A stretch of 33,948 bases of DNA from Oceanicaulis sp. BBD 1991-10 (GCA_001657295.1 LYSW01000028.1:3027-36974), one strand, 5' to 3'. Positions 24,366 through 33,336 are shown, counted from the stretch's first letter. Translations and numbers: made by a program. Notes: generated by a model not told the origin, from the letters alone.

Positions 24366-26150
24366 TTAGTAAACCCGCGCCTTGGGTTCGATATAGGCGA
24401 TGTCGTTGGACAGGGTGTATTCGTGGACCGGGCGGTCGTCGAGCTTGACCTCGCCGTCCGCAAACCAGGCCAGGGTGTGCTTCATCCACTTGGCGTCGTC
24501 GCGATCGGGATAGTCCTCGCGCGCATGGGCGCCGCGGCTTTCCGTGCGCGCCGCCGCGGAGCCGACCGTGACCGCGGCCTGGGCGATCAGATTGTCGAAC
24601 TCGAGAGTCTCCAAAAGGTCCGTATTCCAGATCATGGAGCGGTCCGCGACGGTGATGTCGCCGGCGCCGTCATAGACCTTGGCGACACGCTGCACGCCTT
24701 CGTCGAGGATTTCCTGGGTCCGGAAGACGGCGCAGTTTTCCTGCATGGCGCGCTGCATATCCAGGCGCAGCTGAGCGGTCTTGGTGCCGCCGTCGGCATG
24801 GCGGCGGCTGTCGAGCCAGTCGAGCGTCGCCTTGCCGGCGGTCTCCGCCAGGTCGGGCTGGCTGGCGCCGGCCTGGGTCGTTTCCGCACAGCGCAGACCC
24901 GCGGCGCGGCCAAACACCACCAGGTCGATCAGCGAGTTCGAGCCCAGACGGTTGGCGCCGTGAACCGACACGCAGGCGGCTTCGCCCACGGCCATCAGGC
25001 CCGGCACCACGGTGTCGGGATCGCCGCCCACCTTGGTGAGGACTTCGCCATGATAATTGGTCGGGATGCCGCCCATATTATAGTGCACGGTCGGCAGAAC
25101 CGGGATCGGAGCCTTGGTGACGTCCACCCCGGCGAACACCCGGGCGCTTTCCGAAATGCCCGGCAGGCGAGCGGCGAGAATATCCGGGTCCAGATGGTCC
25201 AGGTGCAGGAAGATATGGTCGCCGTTTTCGCCGACGCCGCGGCCTTCGCGAATCTCCATCGTCATCGAGCGCGAGACGACGTCGCGGCTGGCGAGGTCCT
25301 TGGCGTTGGGCGCATAGCGCTCCATGAAGCGCTCGCCTTGTGAATTGGTCAGATAGCCGCCTTCGCCGCGCGCGCCTTCGGTGATCAGGCAGCCCGCGCC
25401 GTAAATGCCGGTGGGGTGGAATTGCACGAATTCCATGTCTTGGAGCGGCAGGCCGGCGCGCAGCACCATGGCGTTGCCGTCGCCGGTGCAGGTGTGCGCC
25501 GAGGTGGCCGAGAAATAGGCGCGGCCATAGCCGCCGGTCGCCAAAATGACCTTTTGAGCGCGGAAGCGATGCAGCGTGCCGTCGTCCAGCTTCCAGGCGG
25601 TGACCCCGCGGCAGGCGCCTTCATCGTCCATGATCAGATCTAGGGCGAAATACTCGATGAAGAATTCGGTCGCATGGCGCAGAGACTGGCCATACAGCGT
25701 GTGGAGGATGGCGTGACCGGTGCGGTCGGCGGCCGCGCAGGTGCGCTGCACCGGACCTTCGCCGTAATTCTTGGTCATGCCGCCAAAGGCGCGCTGATAG
25801 ATTTTGCCGTCTTCCGTGCGCGAAAACGGCACGCCCCAATGCTCCAGCTCGTAAACGGCGGCCGGCGCTTCGCGGCAGAGATATTCGATGGCGTCCTGAT
25901 CGCCGAGCCAGTCCGACCCCTTCACGGTGTCGTACATGTGCCAGCGCCAGTCGTCCTCGCCCATATTGCCCAGCGACGCGGAAATGCCCCCCTGCGCCGC
26001 GACGGTGTGCGAGCGCGTCGGGAAAACCTTCGAGATGCAGGCCGTCTTAAGACCCGCTTGCGCCGCGCCCAAAGCCGCGCGCAGACCGGAGCCGCCGGCC
26101 CCGACGACAACCACGTCGAAGGTGTGATCGATAAACTCGTAAGCAGCCAT
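24366..26150 (-). CDS. sdhA: Succinate dehydrogenase flavoprotein subunit
   Basis: 594-residue catalytic subunit of complex II, oxidising succinate to fumarate. The FAD Rossmann motif is [21 protein letters not shown]48 in [10 protein letters not shown] is the histidine that covalently binds FAD; substrate residues fall in [26 protein letters not shown] and [20 protein letters not shown]. The C-terminus RKxTRAHSRxEDYPxRDD-like region is present as [19 protein letters not shown]. It follows sdhD by 24 bases and precedes a DUF3052 gene by four. Confidence 0.98.
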   Translation of the reverse strand: MAAYEFIDHTFDVVVVGAGGSGLRAALGAAQAGLKTACISKVFPTRSHTVAAQGGISASLGNMGEDDWRWHMYDTVKGSDWLGDQDAIEYLCREAPAAVYELEHWGVPFSRTEDGKIYQRAFGGMTKNYGEGPVQRTCAAADRTGHAILHTLYGQSLRHATEFFIEYFALDLIMDDEGACRGVTAWKLDDGTLHRFRAQKVILATGGYGRAYFSATSAHTCTGDGNAMVLRAGLPLQDMEFVQFHPTGIYGAGCLITEGARGEGGYLTNSQGERFMERYAPNAKDLASRDVVSRSMTMEIREGRGVGENGDHIFLHLDHLDPDILAARLPGISESARVFAGVDVTKAPIPVLPTVHYNMGGIPTNYHGEVLTKVGGDPDTVVPGLMAVGEAACVSVHGANRLGSNSLIDLVVFGRAAGLRCAETTQAGASQPDLAETAGKATLDWLDSRRHADGGTKTAQLRLDMQRAMQENCAVFRTQEILDEGVQRVAKVYDGAGDITVADRSMIWNTDLLETLEFDNLIAQAAVTVGSAAARTESRGAHAREDYPDRDDAKWMKHTLAWFADGEVKLDDRPVHEYTLSNDIAYIEPKARVY

Positions 26151-26174
26151 GAAGGGGCGCCTCTTATTGATGTC

Positions 26175-26552
26175 TTACGTCGCGACCGAGAGGACCGCGT
26201 AAAGCGTGGCGAGCCAGAGCCCGGTCGCCAGCAGCGTATTGGCCAGCAGCAGGGCGATTTTCGTTCCCGGCTTATGGATGTAGTCCTCGATGACCACCTG
26301 AAGACCCAGACGCATGTGGTAGAACGCCGCAGTCAGCGTCAGAAGCGTCACGATCGCGCCCAGCGGCGAACCGATCCAGGCGCGCGCGGACGCGTAGTCC
26401 GCAAAGCCGTATTTCGCGAGCGACCAGGTGAAGATCGGGACCAGAATCAGCAAGGCCACGGCGCTCACGCGCTGGGCGATGAAATGGCCGACCCCGCTCT
26501 TCGCGGCGCCGAGGCCGCGGGCGCGGGCGAGAGGCGTGCGAAAATCGCTCAT
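26175..26552 (-). CDS. sdhD: Succinate dehydrogenase membrane anchor SdhD
   Basis: 125 residues, three predicted transmembrane spans, anchoring complex II and helping form the haem b and quinone sites. The start MSDFRTPLARARGLGAAKSG leads into GHFIAQRVSAVALL; the middle AAFYHMRLGLQVVIEDYIHK contains the haem-region histidine and the DY pair seen in SdhD. Its ATG overlaps the sdhC TGA (ATGA). Confidence 0.95.
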   Translation of the reverse strand: MSDFRTPLARARGLGAAKSGVGHFIAQRVSAVALLILVPIFTWSLAKYGFADYASARAWIGSPLGAIVTLLTLTAAFYHMRLGLQVVIEDYIHKPGTKIALLLANTLLATGLWLATLYAVLSVAT

Positions 26553-26956
26553 CCGATGACCCCCAGTCCCAGAATCCAGATCACGGCGGTCAGCGCCACC
26601 GAGGCCGCGATGATCAGCACCGAGCGCTGATTGGAACCGGCCGGGTCAAAGCCCTTGCCCAAATCCCAGACCAGGTGCCGAAGCCCGTTGAGCAGGTGAT
26701 AGACCAGCGAGAGCGTGAAACCGGCCAGCGCCAGCAAAACCAGCAGCTTAACCGGGCCGTTGAGGATATCCATCAGGCCGATATAGACCGCTTCGCCGGA
26801 CGCCAGGGCGATCAGCCAGATCGCCACCAGGACCACGCCGACATAATTCACCACCCCGGAGGCGCGGTGCAGGATGGACGACAACATGGTCGGATGAAAT
26901 TTCCACACCTGAAGGTGCGGAGACAGCGGACGGGACGGTCCGGTCGATTTGGCCAT
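26549..26956 (-). CDS. sdhC: Succinate dehydrogenase cytochrome b556 subunit SdhC
   Basis: 135 residues with three spans. The family N-terminus RPLSPHLQVW is followed by SSILHRASGVVNYVG, where the Ser/Arg contribute to the quinone site, and by YHLLNGLRHLVWDLG with the haem-ligand histidine. AAGGGG precedes the ATG. It is the first gene of the operon, with a sigma70-like promoter about 65-90 bases upstream. Confidence 0.96.
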   Translation of the reverse strand: MAKSTGPSRPLSPHLQVWKFHPTMLSSILHRASGVVNYVGVVLVAIWLIALASGEAVYIGLMDILNGPVKLLVLLALAGFTLSLVYHLLNGLRHLVWDLGKGFDPAGSNQRSVLIIAASVALTAVIWILGLGVIG

Positions 26957-27020
26957 TCGGCCCCCCTTAAGACAGCCGCGCCGCTCTGCGAGTCATCCGC
27001 AAGCGGCCAGTCGTAGCGGG

Positions 27021-27048
27021 ACAATAATCTCAAGGCGTGCAAGGTCAA
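27021..27048 (-). promoter_or_regulatory. Probable sigma70 promoter of the sdh operon
   Basis: On the minus strand, TTGACC (27043-27048) and TATTGT (27021-27026) are separated by 16 bases, close to the -35/-10 consensus. They lie 65-92 bases upstream of the sdhC ATG. The remainder of the 26957-27162 gap shows no gene. Confidence 0.65.
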
Positions 27049-27162
27049 CGCGGCTCTGAAGTCGGCGGGCGCCTTGTGAAGTCTTTGTTTGCGAATGGCT
27101 CTCAAACGCGAACGCCGGACGCCGAGAGAGGCGACCGGCGTCGCTGCGCGGCGGGCGCCTTG

Positions 27163-28152
27163 TCAAGACGGCAGCTCGCTTAACCAGTCCGCCACCACCT
27201 GGCCGATCAGGGTCGGCAGGGTTTCCTGAATATAATGCAGGCCCTCGCCGATGAAGGCCGTCTCCAGACGCGGCAGGTCGGCCTGCAGCGCCTCCCGAAA
27301 GGCCGGCTTCACGATCATGCCGGGCTCGGCATAAACCAGCAGGACCGGGGTGTCGGACGCCACCAGCCAGTCATAATTGGCGCCGATGCGTTGGACGGTG
27401 TCGACCGGCTCGCCGCCAATGGGGATTTCCCGCGGCCACTGGGCGACCGGCCGGCGGCTCTCCACGGTCGGGAAGGGCGCGCGATAGGCGTCCATCTCCG
27501 CGTCTGTGAGATCGCGTCCGGACAGCATCGGAAGCATTTGTTCGACGAAATAATTGTCCTCGGCTGCAATCTCGAAACCGCGTTCCGGATCGCGCAGGCT
27601 GCCGAACATAAGGCGCTCGGGCAAAGTGGCCTCGCTCCACGCCATGGGCCGGATCACCGCCTCCATGAAGATCAAGGCCTTCACGGTGTCGGGATGGCGC
27701 GCGGCGTAATCGAGCCCGACCCCGCCGCCCCAGTCATGCATGACCAGGCTGATATCGGTCAGGTCCATCACTTCGATGAAGCCGGCGATATAGCGGGCGT
27801 GATCCTCGAACGTGTAGTCGATCGACGGCTTGTCGCTGGCGCCGAAGCCGATCATCTCCACCGCGATCACCCGGCCCGCGCCGGTCAATTGCGGGATCAC
27901 ATTGCGCCACAGATAGGCGCTGGTCGGATTGCCGTGGAGCAGCAGGATCGGATCGCCCTCGCCCGCCTCCACGTAAGCCATGCGATGACCGTGCACCTCG
28001 GCGAACTGGCGTTCATAGGGAAAGTCCGCGCTGATCCCCGGCTCCACATCGGCCACCTTGGGCGCGATCATGGGCATGATCTGCAGACAGCCGGACAGGA
28101 TCAGGCCGGCCAGGGCTGTCAGGCTGAACCTGACCGTGGTGTTGGCATTCAT
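27163..28152 (-). CDS. Haloalkane dehalogenase (HLD-II type) with lipoprotein signal
   Basis: 329-residue alpha/beta hydrolase predicted to cleave carbon-halogen bonds to alcohol and halide. All five functional positions are present: N75 (HGNPTS) and W141 for halide, nucleophile D140 (MHDWGG), acid E164 (FMEAVIRP) and H306 (GEGLHYIQE). Their spacing (65, 24 and 142 residues) equals that of DhaA N41, D106, E130 and H272 as I recall it. The N-terminus is a lipobox signal ending LSGC (C22), so it is probably anchored outside the cytoplasm, unlike the well-known cytoplasmic enzymes. ATG at 28152 has AGGAGGAG directly upstream; a GTG at 28170 is rejected. A TetR gene lies 42 bases upstream, with an operator between. 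Confidence 0.9.
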   Translation of the reverse strand: MNANTTVRFSLTALAGLILSGCLQIMPMIAPKVADVEPGISADFPYERQFAEVHGHRMAYVEAGEGDPILLLHGNPTSAYLWRNVIPQLTGAGRVIAVEMIGFGASDKPSIDYTFEDHARYIAGFIEVMDLTDISLVMHDWGGGVGLDYAARHPDTVKALIFMEAVIRPMAWSEATLPERLMFGSLRDPERGFEIAAEDNYFVEQMLPMLSGRDLTDAEMDAYRAPFPTVESRRPVAQWPREIPIGGEPVDTVQRIGANYDWLVASDTPVLLVYAEPGMIVKPAFREALQADLPRLETAFIGEGLHYIQETLPTLIGQVVADWLSELPS

Positions 28153-28166
28153 CGTCTCCTCCTTTT

Positions 28167-28180
28167 TCACTGATCAGTGA
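28167..28180. promoter_or_regulatory. 14-bp palindrome TCACTGATCAGTGA, operator before the dehalogenase
   Basis: Perfect palindrome in the 42-base gap between the TetR stop and the dehalogenase start, 15 bases before the ATG. A near-identical site (TCACTGGTCGGTGA) lies upstream of the TetR gene. The repetition at two promoters of the same cassette marks it as the probable TetR binding site. Confidence 0.75.
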
Positions 28181-28194
28181 TAAATATGCAAAAC

Positions 28195-28779
28195 TCACGC
28201 GCCGATCTGGCGCAACGCCTCTTGCGCAATGGGCGCAAGCTCGTCCCGGGTCTGGCCGGCGCGGGCCAGCACGCAGAGCGCGATATGGGTGGCGAGCAAG
28301 TGACGCGACATCGCATCGAGATCGCGGTCCTTCGCCAATACGCCGCTCTGAACCGCCGCATCCAGATTGCGCCGATAGGCCAGACGGATGCGGTCGAAAT
28401 AGGCGTGAATCCGGTCCCGGATCTCCGCTTCCCGGGCCACGGGCTCGCGCGCCGTATTGCAGATCAGACAGCCCAGCGCGCCGCGCTTGGTTCCAAGCGG
28501 CGCCAGCAAGGTCTCCAGCGCGGCGCGGATGGCCGCAAGACCTGGCGGATCGATCTCCAGAGGCGCCAGAAATTCCCGGCCCGCCAGCTCCGCGAAATCA
28601 TCCAACGCCTGTTTGAACATGTCGGATTTATCGCCAAAGCCGTCATAGAGCTGGCGCCGGTTCAGGCCGGATGCGGCTTCCAGATCGCTCAAAGATGCTG
28701 ACTCGAAGCCTTTCTCATGGAAGGCGGCCAACAAACCGGTGCGCACGGCGGCGGCGTCGTATGTTCTGGGGCGGGCCAT
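28195..28779 (-). CDS. TetR-family regulator of the dehalogenase/SDR cassette
   Basis: 194 residues. The HTH is at about residues 24-50 (SASLSDLEAASGLNRRQLYD, then GFGDKSDMF); the C-terminal helical domain has a CLICNTAREP segment with two cysteines, common in a TetR subgroup. ATG at 28779 is chosen because the conserved MARPRTYD start falls there; the open frame to 28851 runs into the operator region. No clear ribosome site is present. It probably represses itself, the divergent SDR gene and the downstream dehalogenase through the two matching palindromes. Confidence 0.9.
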   Translation of the reverse strand: MARPRTYDAAAVRTGLLAAFHEKGFESASLSDLEAASGLNRRQLYDGFGDKSDMFKQALDDFAELAGREFLAPLEIDPPGLAAIRAALETLLAPLGTKRGALGCLICNTAREPVAREAEIRDRIHAYFDRIRLAYRRNLDAAVQSGVLAKDRDLDAMSRHLLATHIALCVLARAGQTRDELAPIAQEALRQIGA

Positions 28780-28793
28780 GGAGAAGCAATAAA

Positions 28794-28807
28794 TCACTGG
28801 TCGGTGA
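28794..28807. promoter_or_regulatory. Second operator copy, TCACTGGTCGGTGA
   Basis: Differs from the palindrome at 28167-28180 only at two inner positions (A to G on each side of the centre). It sits 15 bases before the TetR start and 80 before the divergent SDR start, well placed to control both. Confidence 0.7.
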
Positions 28808-28886
28808 AAAACAAGTCGCGCGCATTTGACGGCGCGAGCGGACCTCGCCACGGTCTGCGCCGCTCATCACCGCGAAGGACACCGCC

Positions 28887-29753
28887 ATGACCCAACAGAG
28901 CGTAATGATCACCGGCGCCTCCACCGGGATCGGTTTCGCCACCGCCGAATATCTCGCTGCGAAGGGATGGAGGGTTTTCGCCGGCGTCCGCAAACAGGCC
29001 GACGCGGACCGCCTGGCCGACGCGCTGGGCGAGATCGTCACGCCGGTCCTGTGCGACGTCACCGACGGCGATCAGGTCAACGCGGCCGGCGAGGCCGTGC
29101 GGGCGGCGCTCGGCGACGACAATCTTACCGGCCTGGTCAACAATGCCGGCGTTGCGGTCGCCGGGCCCCTGCTTCACTTGCCCGTCGAAGACATGCAGGC
29201 GCAGCTGGAGATCAATGTCACGGGTCAGTTGCGCGCCACTCAAGCTTTCGCGCCGCTTCTGGGCGCGGAACGCGGGCGCGGCGGCGCGCCGGGGCGCATC
29301 GTCAACATTTCTTCGGTCGCGGGATTCAACGCCATGCCGCTGGTGACCCCCTATGCCTGCTCGAAATTCGCCATGGAAGCCTTCACCCAGGGGCTGCGCC
29401 GCGAGCTGATGCTTTATGGTATCGACGTGATCGCGATCAATCCCGGTCCCATCGCGACGCCGATCTGGGACAAGGCCGAAGAGCTCGACCCGGAACAATA
29501 CGCCCACACCGATTATGACGGGCCGATCCGGAAGCTGCTGGGTTATATGCTGGAGCGTGGGCGCAAAGGCTTGCCGCCCGTCAAAGTGGCGGAAGCCGTC
29601 TACGCCGGCTTGACCGACGCCAAGCCGCGGCTGAACACCGTGATCACCCCGGATCGATTTCAGCAATGGCTCTTGTCTGTGCTGCCGGCGCGCATGACCG
29701 ATAAGATGATCACCAAGCAGCTGAACCTGACGGCGGACCAGCAATCCTCCTGA
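28887..29753 (+). CDS. Short-chain dehydrogenase/reductase (SDR)
   Basis: 288-residue classical SDR. The cofactor motif TGASTGIG (residues 9-16), the NNAG motif, a catalytic serine in NISSVAG and the YACSK motif (Y/K pair) are all present, followed by NPGPIATPIW. Cofactor and substrate are not settled by the sequence. AAGGA lies nine bases before the ATG. It is divergent from the TetR gene, with a shared operator, so it probably responds to the same inducer as the dehalogenase. Oxidation of the alcohol made by dehalogenation is a possible role. Confidence 0.92.
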   Translation: MTQQSVMITGASTGIGFATAEYLAAKGWRVFAGVRKQADADRLADALGEIVTPVLCDVTDGDQVNAAGEAVRAALGDDNLTGLVNNAGVAVAGPLLHLPVEDMQAQLEINVTGQLRATQAFAPLLGAERGRGGAPGRIVNISSVAGFNAMPLVTPYACSKFAMEAFTQGLRRELMLYGIDVIAINPGPIATPIWDKAEELDPEQYAHTDYDGPIRKLLGYMLERGRKGLPPVKVAEAVYAGLTDAKPRLNTVITPDRFQQWLLSVLPARMTDKMITKQLNLTADQQSS

Positions 29754-29895
29754 TCCGCCTGCACCGCGCGTGAAGGCGTCATTGATGATCGAGCGGATCG
29801 AGGCGCCGGGCGGCGCTGCGCGCCGTGCGCTTCAAGTAGACTTCAGACGTCGCCGCACTATCCTGCCGCGGCCTTTTAGCCAGGACGTGTTCGCC

Positions 29896-31647
29896 ATGCG
29901 CCTTTTCGCCCTTCTTGCGCTCGCCGCAGCGCTCACCGCTCCCGCCCTCGCCGATCCGGCCGGGGATTTCGAGGCGCTGGTCGCCGAATATGAAGCCTTC
30001 ACGGAAGAACGAAACGTCACCGCCCGCGCACGGCGCGGCGATCTGGAGGCGGCGGCGCAATGGCCGGATTCAAGCCTCGAGGCTGTGACGAGCTGGGATG
30101 AGGCCATGGCCGGCTTTGATGCGCGCATCGACGCCATCGACCCGGCCGATCTGAGCGACCGCCACCAGGCGAGTTACGCCGTTTTGGCCTACCTCCTGGA
30201 CAGCGCCGTCGCCATTCCGCGCGCGCGCACCGCGATGACGCCCTTCACCAATGACAGCGGTTTTCACACCTCGCCGGGCTTTTCGGCGCTGACCACGCGC
30301 GTGCGCTCTGTGGCGGAGGCGGAAGCCTGGATTACGAAGATCAATGCGCTGCCCGAGTATTTCGCCCAGCACCAAGCCTGGTTGGAGCGCGGCATCGAGA
30401 CCGGCTGGACCCAGCCGCGCGAAATCCTGCAGGGCGTCGCCGACCAGATTGAAGCCCAGATCGTCCCGGCCGAAGACAGCCAGCTGCTCACGCCGATCGC
30501 CAATCTGCCCGCGACGATCGACGCGGCCGAGCGAGAGCGCTTGCGGGCCGGCGCCCTGGACGCGATCGAAACTGCGGCCTTGCCGGCGCTGCGCTCCATC
30601 CACGCCTTCTTCACCGAGACCTATATGCCGGCCGCGCGCGAAACGCTGGGCGCGCGGTCACTGCCCGGCGGAGACGATTTCTACCGGGCGCTGGTGCGCC
30701 AGCACACGACGCTGGATTTGACGCCGGAAGAGGTCCACCAGACCGGGCTTGAGGAAGTCGCGCGCATCCGGGCGGAGATGGATCTCGTCATCGCCGAAAC
30801 CGGGTTTGAGGGCTCGTTCGCGGAATTTCTCGACTTCCTGCGCACGGACGAGCAATTCTACGCCGATAGCGAACTCGAGCTGATGATGGTGGCGTCCTAT
30901 CTGTCGAAGAAGGCGGACGACGCCATGCCGGCCTTCTTCAACAATCTGCCGCGCCTGCCCTATGGCGTGCGTCCAGTGCCGGCCGCCATCGCGCCGAACT
31001 ACACCACAGCCCGCTATTGGCCCGGTGATGCTGAGACCGGCCAGGCGGGCGGATATATGGTCAACACCTATAGGCTTGATCAGCGCCCGCTCTATGAGAT
31101 GCCGGCCCTGACGGTCCATGAAGCCGTGCCCGGCCATCACCATCAGGTCGCCATCGCGCAAGAGCTGGAGAATGTCCCGGAATTCCGCAAACAGACCTAT
31201 ATCACCGCCTTCGGTGAAGGCTGGGCGCTGTACACCGAATTCCTGGGCCAGGAGATGGGCATGTATTCAACGCCCTATGAGCATTTCGGCCGCCTGACCT
31301 ATGAGATGTGGCGCGCCTGCCGCCTGGTCGTGGACACGGGAATCCACTGGTATGGCTGGAGCCGGGAGGAGGCCGAAGCGTGCTTCCTGGAGAACTCGGC
31401 GCTGGCGCCCTTCAACATCCGCAATGAAGTCAGCCGCTATATCAGCTGGCCGGGCCAGGCTTTGGCCTACAAGACCGGCGAATTGCTGATCCGGGAGCTG
31501 CGCGCTGAAGGCGAAGCCGCGCTCGGCGCAGACTTCGACCTGGCCGGCTTCCACGACCGGATCCTCGACGAGGGCGGCGTGCCGCTGGCTTACATGGAAG
31601 CGAAGATGCGCGATTGGCTGGCGGAGCAGGCGGGCGACGCCGGCTAG
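29896..31647 (+). CDS. DUF885-family metallopeptidase, exported
   Basis: 583 residues. A Sec signal peptide (MRLFALLALAAALTAPALA, cut before DP) indicates periplasmic export. The family zinc motif HEAVPGHHH begins at H408/E409, and a second conserved block GEGWALYTEFLGQEMG has E441, likely the third ligand. Other family segments are SRYISWPGQALAYKTGEL and DEGGVPLAYME. Related proteins act as peptidases or carboxypeptidase-like enzymes, but most are untested. ATG at 29896 is chosen for the signal peptide start; the open frame to 29770 lacks support. Confidence 0.9.
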   Translation: MRLFALLALAAALTAPALADPAGDFEALVAEYEAFTEERNVTARARRGDLEAAAQWPDSSLEAVTSWDEAMAGFDARIDAIDPADLSDRHQASYAVLAYLLDSAVAIPRARTAMTPFTNDSGFHTSPGFSALTTRVRSVAEAEAWITKINALPEYFAQHQAWLERGIETGWTQPREILQGVADQIEAQIVPAEDSQLLTPIANLPATIDAAERERLRAGALDAIETAALPALRSIHAFFTETYMPAARETLGARSLPGGDDFYRALVRQHTTLDLTPEEVHQTGLEEVARIRAEMDLVIAETGFEGSFAEFLDFLRTDEQFYADSELELMMVASYLSKKADDAMPAFFNNLPRLPYGVRPVPAAIAPNYTTARYWPGDAETGQAGGYMVNTYRLDQRPLYEMPALTVHEAVPGHHHQVAIAQELENVPEFRKQTYITAFGEGWALYTEFLGQEMGMYSTPYEHFGRLTYEMWRACRLVVDTGIHWYGWSREEAEACFLENSALAPFNIRNEVSRYISWPGQALAYKTGELLIRELRAEGEAALGADFDLAGFHDRILDEGGVPLAYMEAKMRDWLAEQAGDAG

Positions 31648-31700
31648 CCTTCGAGCCGCCATCGACGAGAAACGCCTGAACGTCCGGCGAAGCCAATCAG

Positions 31701-31735
31701 GTTTCGCTTGTCGCCTGTCGCGCCCTGAGCGAAAC
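31701..31735. repeat. Inverted repeat upstream of the trefoil gene
   Basis: GTTTCGCT (31701-31708) and AGCGAAAC (31728-31735) are exact reverse complements around a 19-base centre. It lies between the DUF885 stop and the next gene, 46 bases before its ATG. No T run follows, so it may be a regulatory site or a weak hairpin. Confidence 0.4.
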
Positions 31736-31780
31736 TGTCAGCTTAAGTTGCATACCCTTCAACTGAGCTGGAGGCGAGCC

Positions 31781-32380
31781 ATGGACGCCCATCACAAGCA
31801 TCTGACCGAACTCAGCCAGAGCCAACAGGAATTCTATATCGTCAGCCAGGCTGGCTTCCCGGTCATGCTGCGCCTGGCGGGCCAACCCAATCCCGTCTGG
31901 ACCGCGGGCGGATTCGGGACCGTGAATTGCCAGGGTGTCGATCCCAACAGGCCCGACGCCAACGTCTGGGAGCGATACAAGCTGGTCCCGAGCTTCGGCC
32001 CCGGCCCGCAGAACTGGTCCTTTGAATCCATCAATTTCCCAGGCTGCCTTCTGCGCGCTGACCCGAATGGCCAGACGCCCACCGCGAACGGATTCGGCGT
32101 TGTGAACGTGCAGTCGGTGAATAATGCGCCGAAAAGCTATGACGGCTCGCACGAGAGATTTGACCTGGTCCTGCAAGGTCAGAACCCGGTCAGCGAAAAA
32201 GGACTCCTGGTTGCGATCCGAGCGCCGCAGCTGGGTGATTGCTATCTGCGGATGGACAGCGGCGCTCGCCACGATCTCACTCCGCCCGGTTTTGGAACGG
32301 TCAATCTGGCCAACGCGGTGGGACCGATGGAAACCTTTTATCTGAGCGGAACGTGGCCGGGGCGGTTTGCGCCCGGCTAA
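31781..32380 (+). CDS. Three-repeat, probable beta-trefoil protein of unknown function
   Basis: 199 residues, no signal peptide. Three homologous units of about 60 residues are visible. Each has an LR strand (MLRL 29-32, LLRA 90-93, YLRM 155-158), a GFGxVN motif (44-49, 104-109, 170-175) and a closing strand with an aromatic residue (ERYKLV 64-69, ERFDLV 125-130, ETFYLS 184-189). Threefold repetition of this size is typical of beta-trefoils such as ricin-type lectins or fascin-like proteins; the QxW motif of ricin lectins is absent. GGAGG lies seven bases before the ATG. It converges with the ureohydrolase gene, overlapping by four bases. Ligand binding is inferred. Confidence 0.82.
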   Translation: MDAHHKHLTELSQSQQEFYIVSQAGFPVMLRLAGQPNPVWTAGGFGTVNCQGVDPNRPDANVWERYKLVPSFGPGPQNWSFESINFPGCLLRADPNGQTPTANGFGVVNVQSVNNAPKSYDGSHERFDLVLQGQNPVSEKGLLVAIRAPQLGDCYLRMDSGARHDLTPPGFGTVNLANAVGPMETFYLSGTWPGRFAPG

Positions 32381-33165
32381 GCCGACAATCGCGCCGCCAG
32401 CTCTTTCACCAGCCGCACCGCCAGATGCGTCGTCATCAGATTGATGTCGCGCGAGGGATTGAGCTCCACAATATCCGCGCCGACCGGCGAGACCGGCAGC
32501 GTGTGGATCAGGCCGATCACCTCGCGGCTGGTCAGCCCGCCCGGCTCGATATGCGAGACGCCCGGCGCGAAGGCGGGGTCCAGGCCGTCGAGATCAATCG
32601 TCATGTAGAGCGGGGCGTTGAGCCGGTCCCAGGGGATGTCGCCGATCTGCTCGGAGCCCAGCGAGACGACGCCGTGGGCGGCGCCGAACTCCAGATGCGC
32701 CGGCGGCGCGCTGCGGATTCCGATCTGCACCAGATTGCGGACCAGCCCGTCTTCGATCGCCCGCCGGAAGGGGCAGGCGTGGGAAAAGCGGTCGCCCTCC
32801 AACTCGTCATAGAGATCGAGATGAGCGTCGATATGCAGGATGTTGACGGGGCCATGCGTCGCCGCCACGGCCTTGAGGGTCGGGTAGGTCACCGAGTGAT
32901 CGCCGCCTAGGCTGAGGGGCTTCAGCCCGGCGTCGAGGCTGGCGGCGACCCGCGCCATGATCGCCTCGCGCGCTTCCGCGGCGTCGCTGGGTAGATCATT
33001 AAAATCATAGGCTGCGATCTTCGAGGCGATATCCGTGCCGTCCAGCGCCAGCGCGCTGGAATGCTCGGAAAACAGATTGGACCGGATCGCCGCCGGGCCT
33101 TGCGCGGCGCCGCGGGCGTAAGACGAGCTGGCGTCCCAGGAAAAGCCGTGAAGGGCAATAGACAT
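32377..33165 (-). CDS. Arginase/agmatinase-family ureohydrolase
   Basis: 262-residue binuclear manganese hydrolase. Metal ligands are visible: H90 in GGDHSVTY, D113, H115 and D117 in HIDAHLDLYD, and D191 and D193 in IDLDGLDPAFAPG. It is closer to agmatinases (SpeB) than to arginases in this loop (AHLDLYDELEG), but it is shorter than usual agmatinases (about 300 residues), lacking the N-terminal extension. The substrate may be agmatine, guanidinobutyrate or another guanidino compound. No polyamine genes are beside it. No clear ribosome site precedes the ATG at 33165. Confidence 0.92.
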   Translation of the reverse strand: MSIALHGFSWDASSSYARGAAQGPAAIRSNLFSEHSSALALDGTDIASKIAAYDFNDLPSDAAEAREAIMARVAASLDAGLKPLSLGGDHSVTYPTLKAVAATHGPVNILHIDAHLDLYDELEGDRFSHACPFRRAIEDGLVRNLVQIGIRSAPPAHLEFGAAHGVVSLGSEQIGDIPWDRLNAPLYMTIDLDGLDPAFAPGVSHIEPGGLTSREVIGLIHTLPVSPVGADIVELNPSRDINLMTTHLAVRLVKELAARLSA

Positions 33166-33336
33166 AGCAGGGCTCGCTCAAAGCAGCATCGCAGCTTTAA
33201 GAGATACCTCACAGGCCTTCCGGCCCCAAGTCCCACTATGATGCCACCGGTCAACAATCAGCGGAGTCACGGCTCATCTGTTCAGGAACAGTCATTGCCG
33301 CTTATGATCGGTGAGCTCAACGCTCTTCAGACTATA

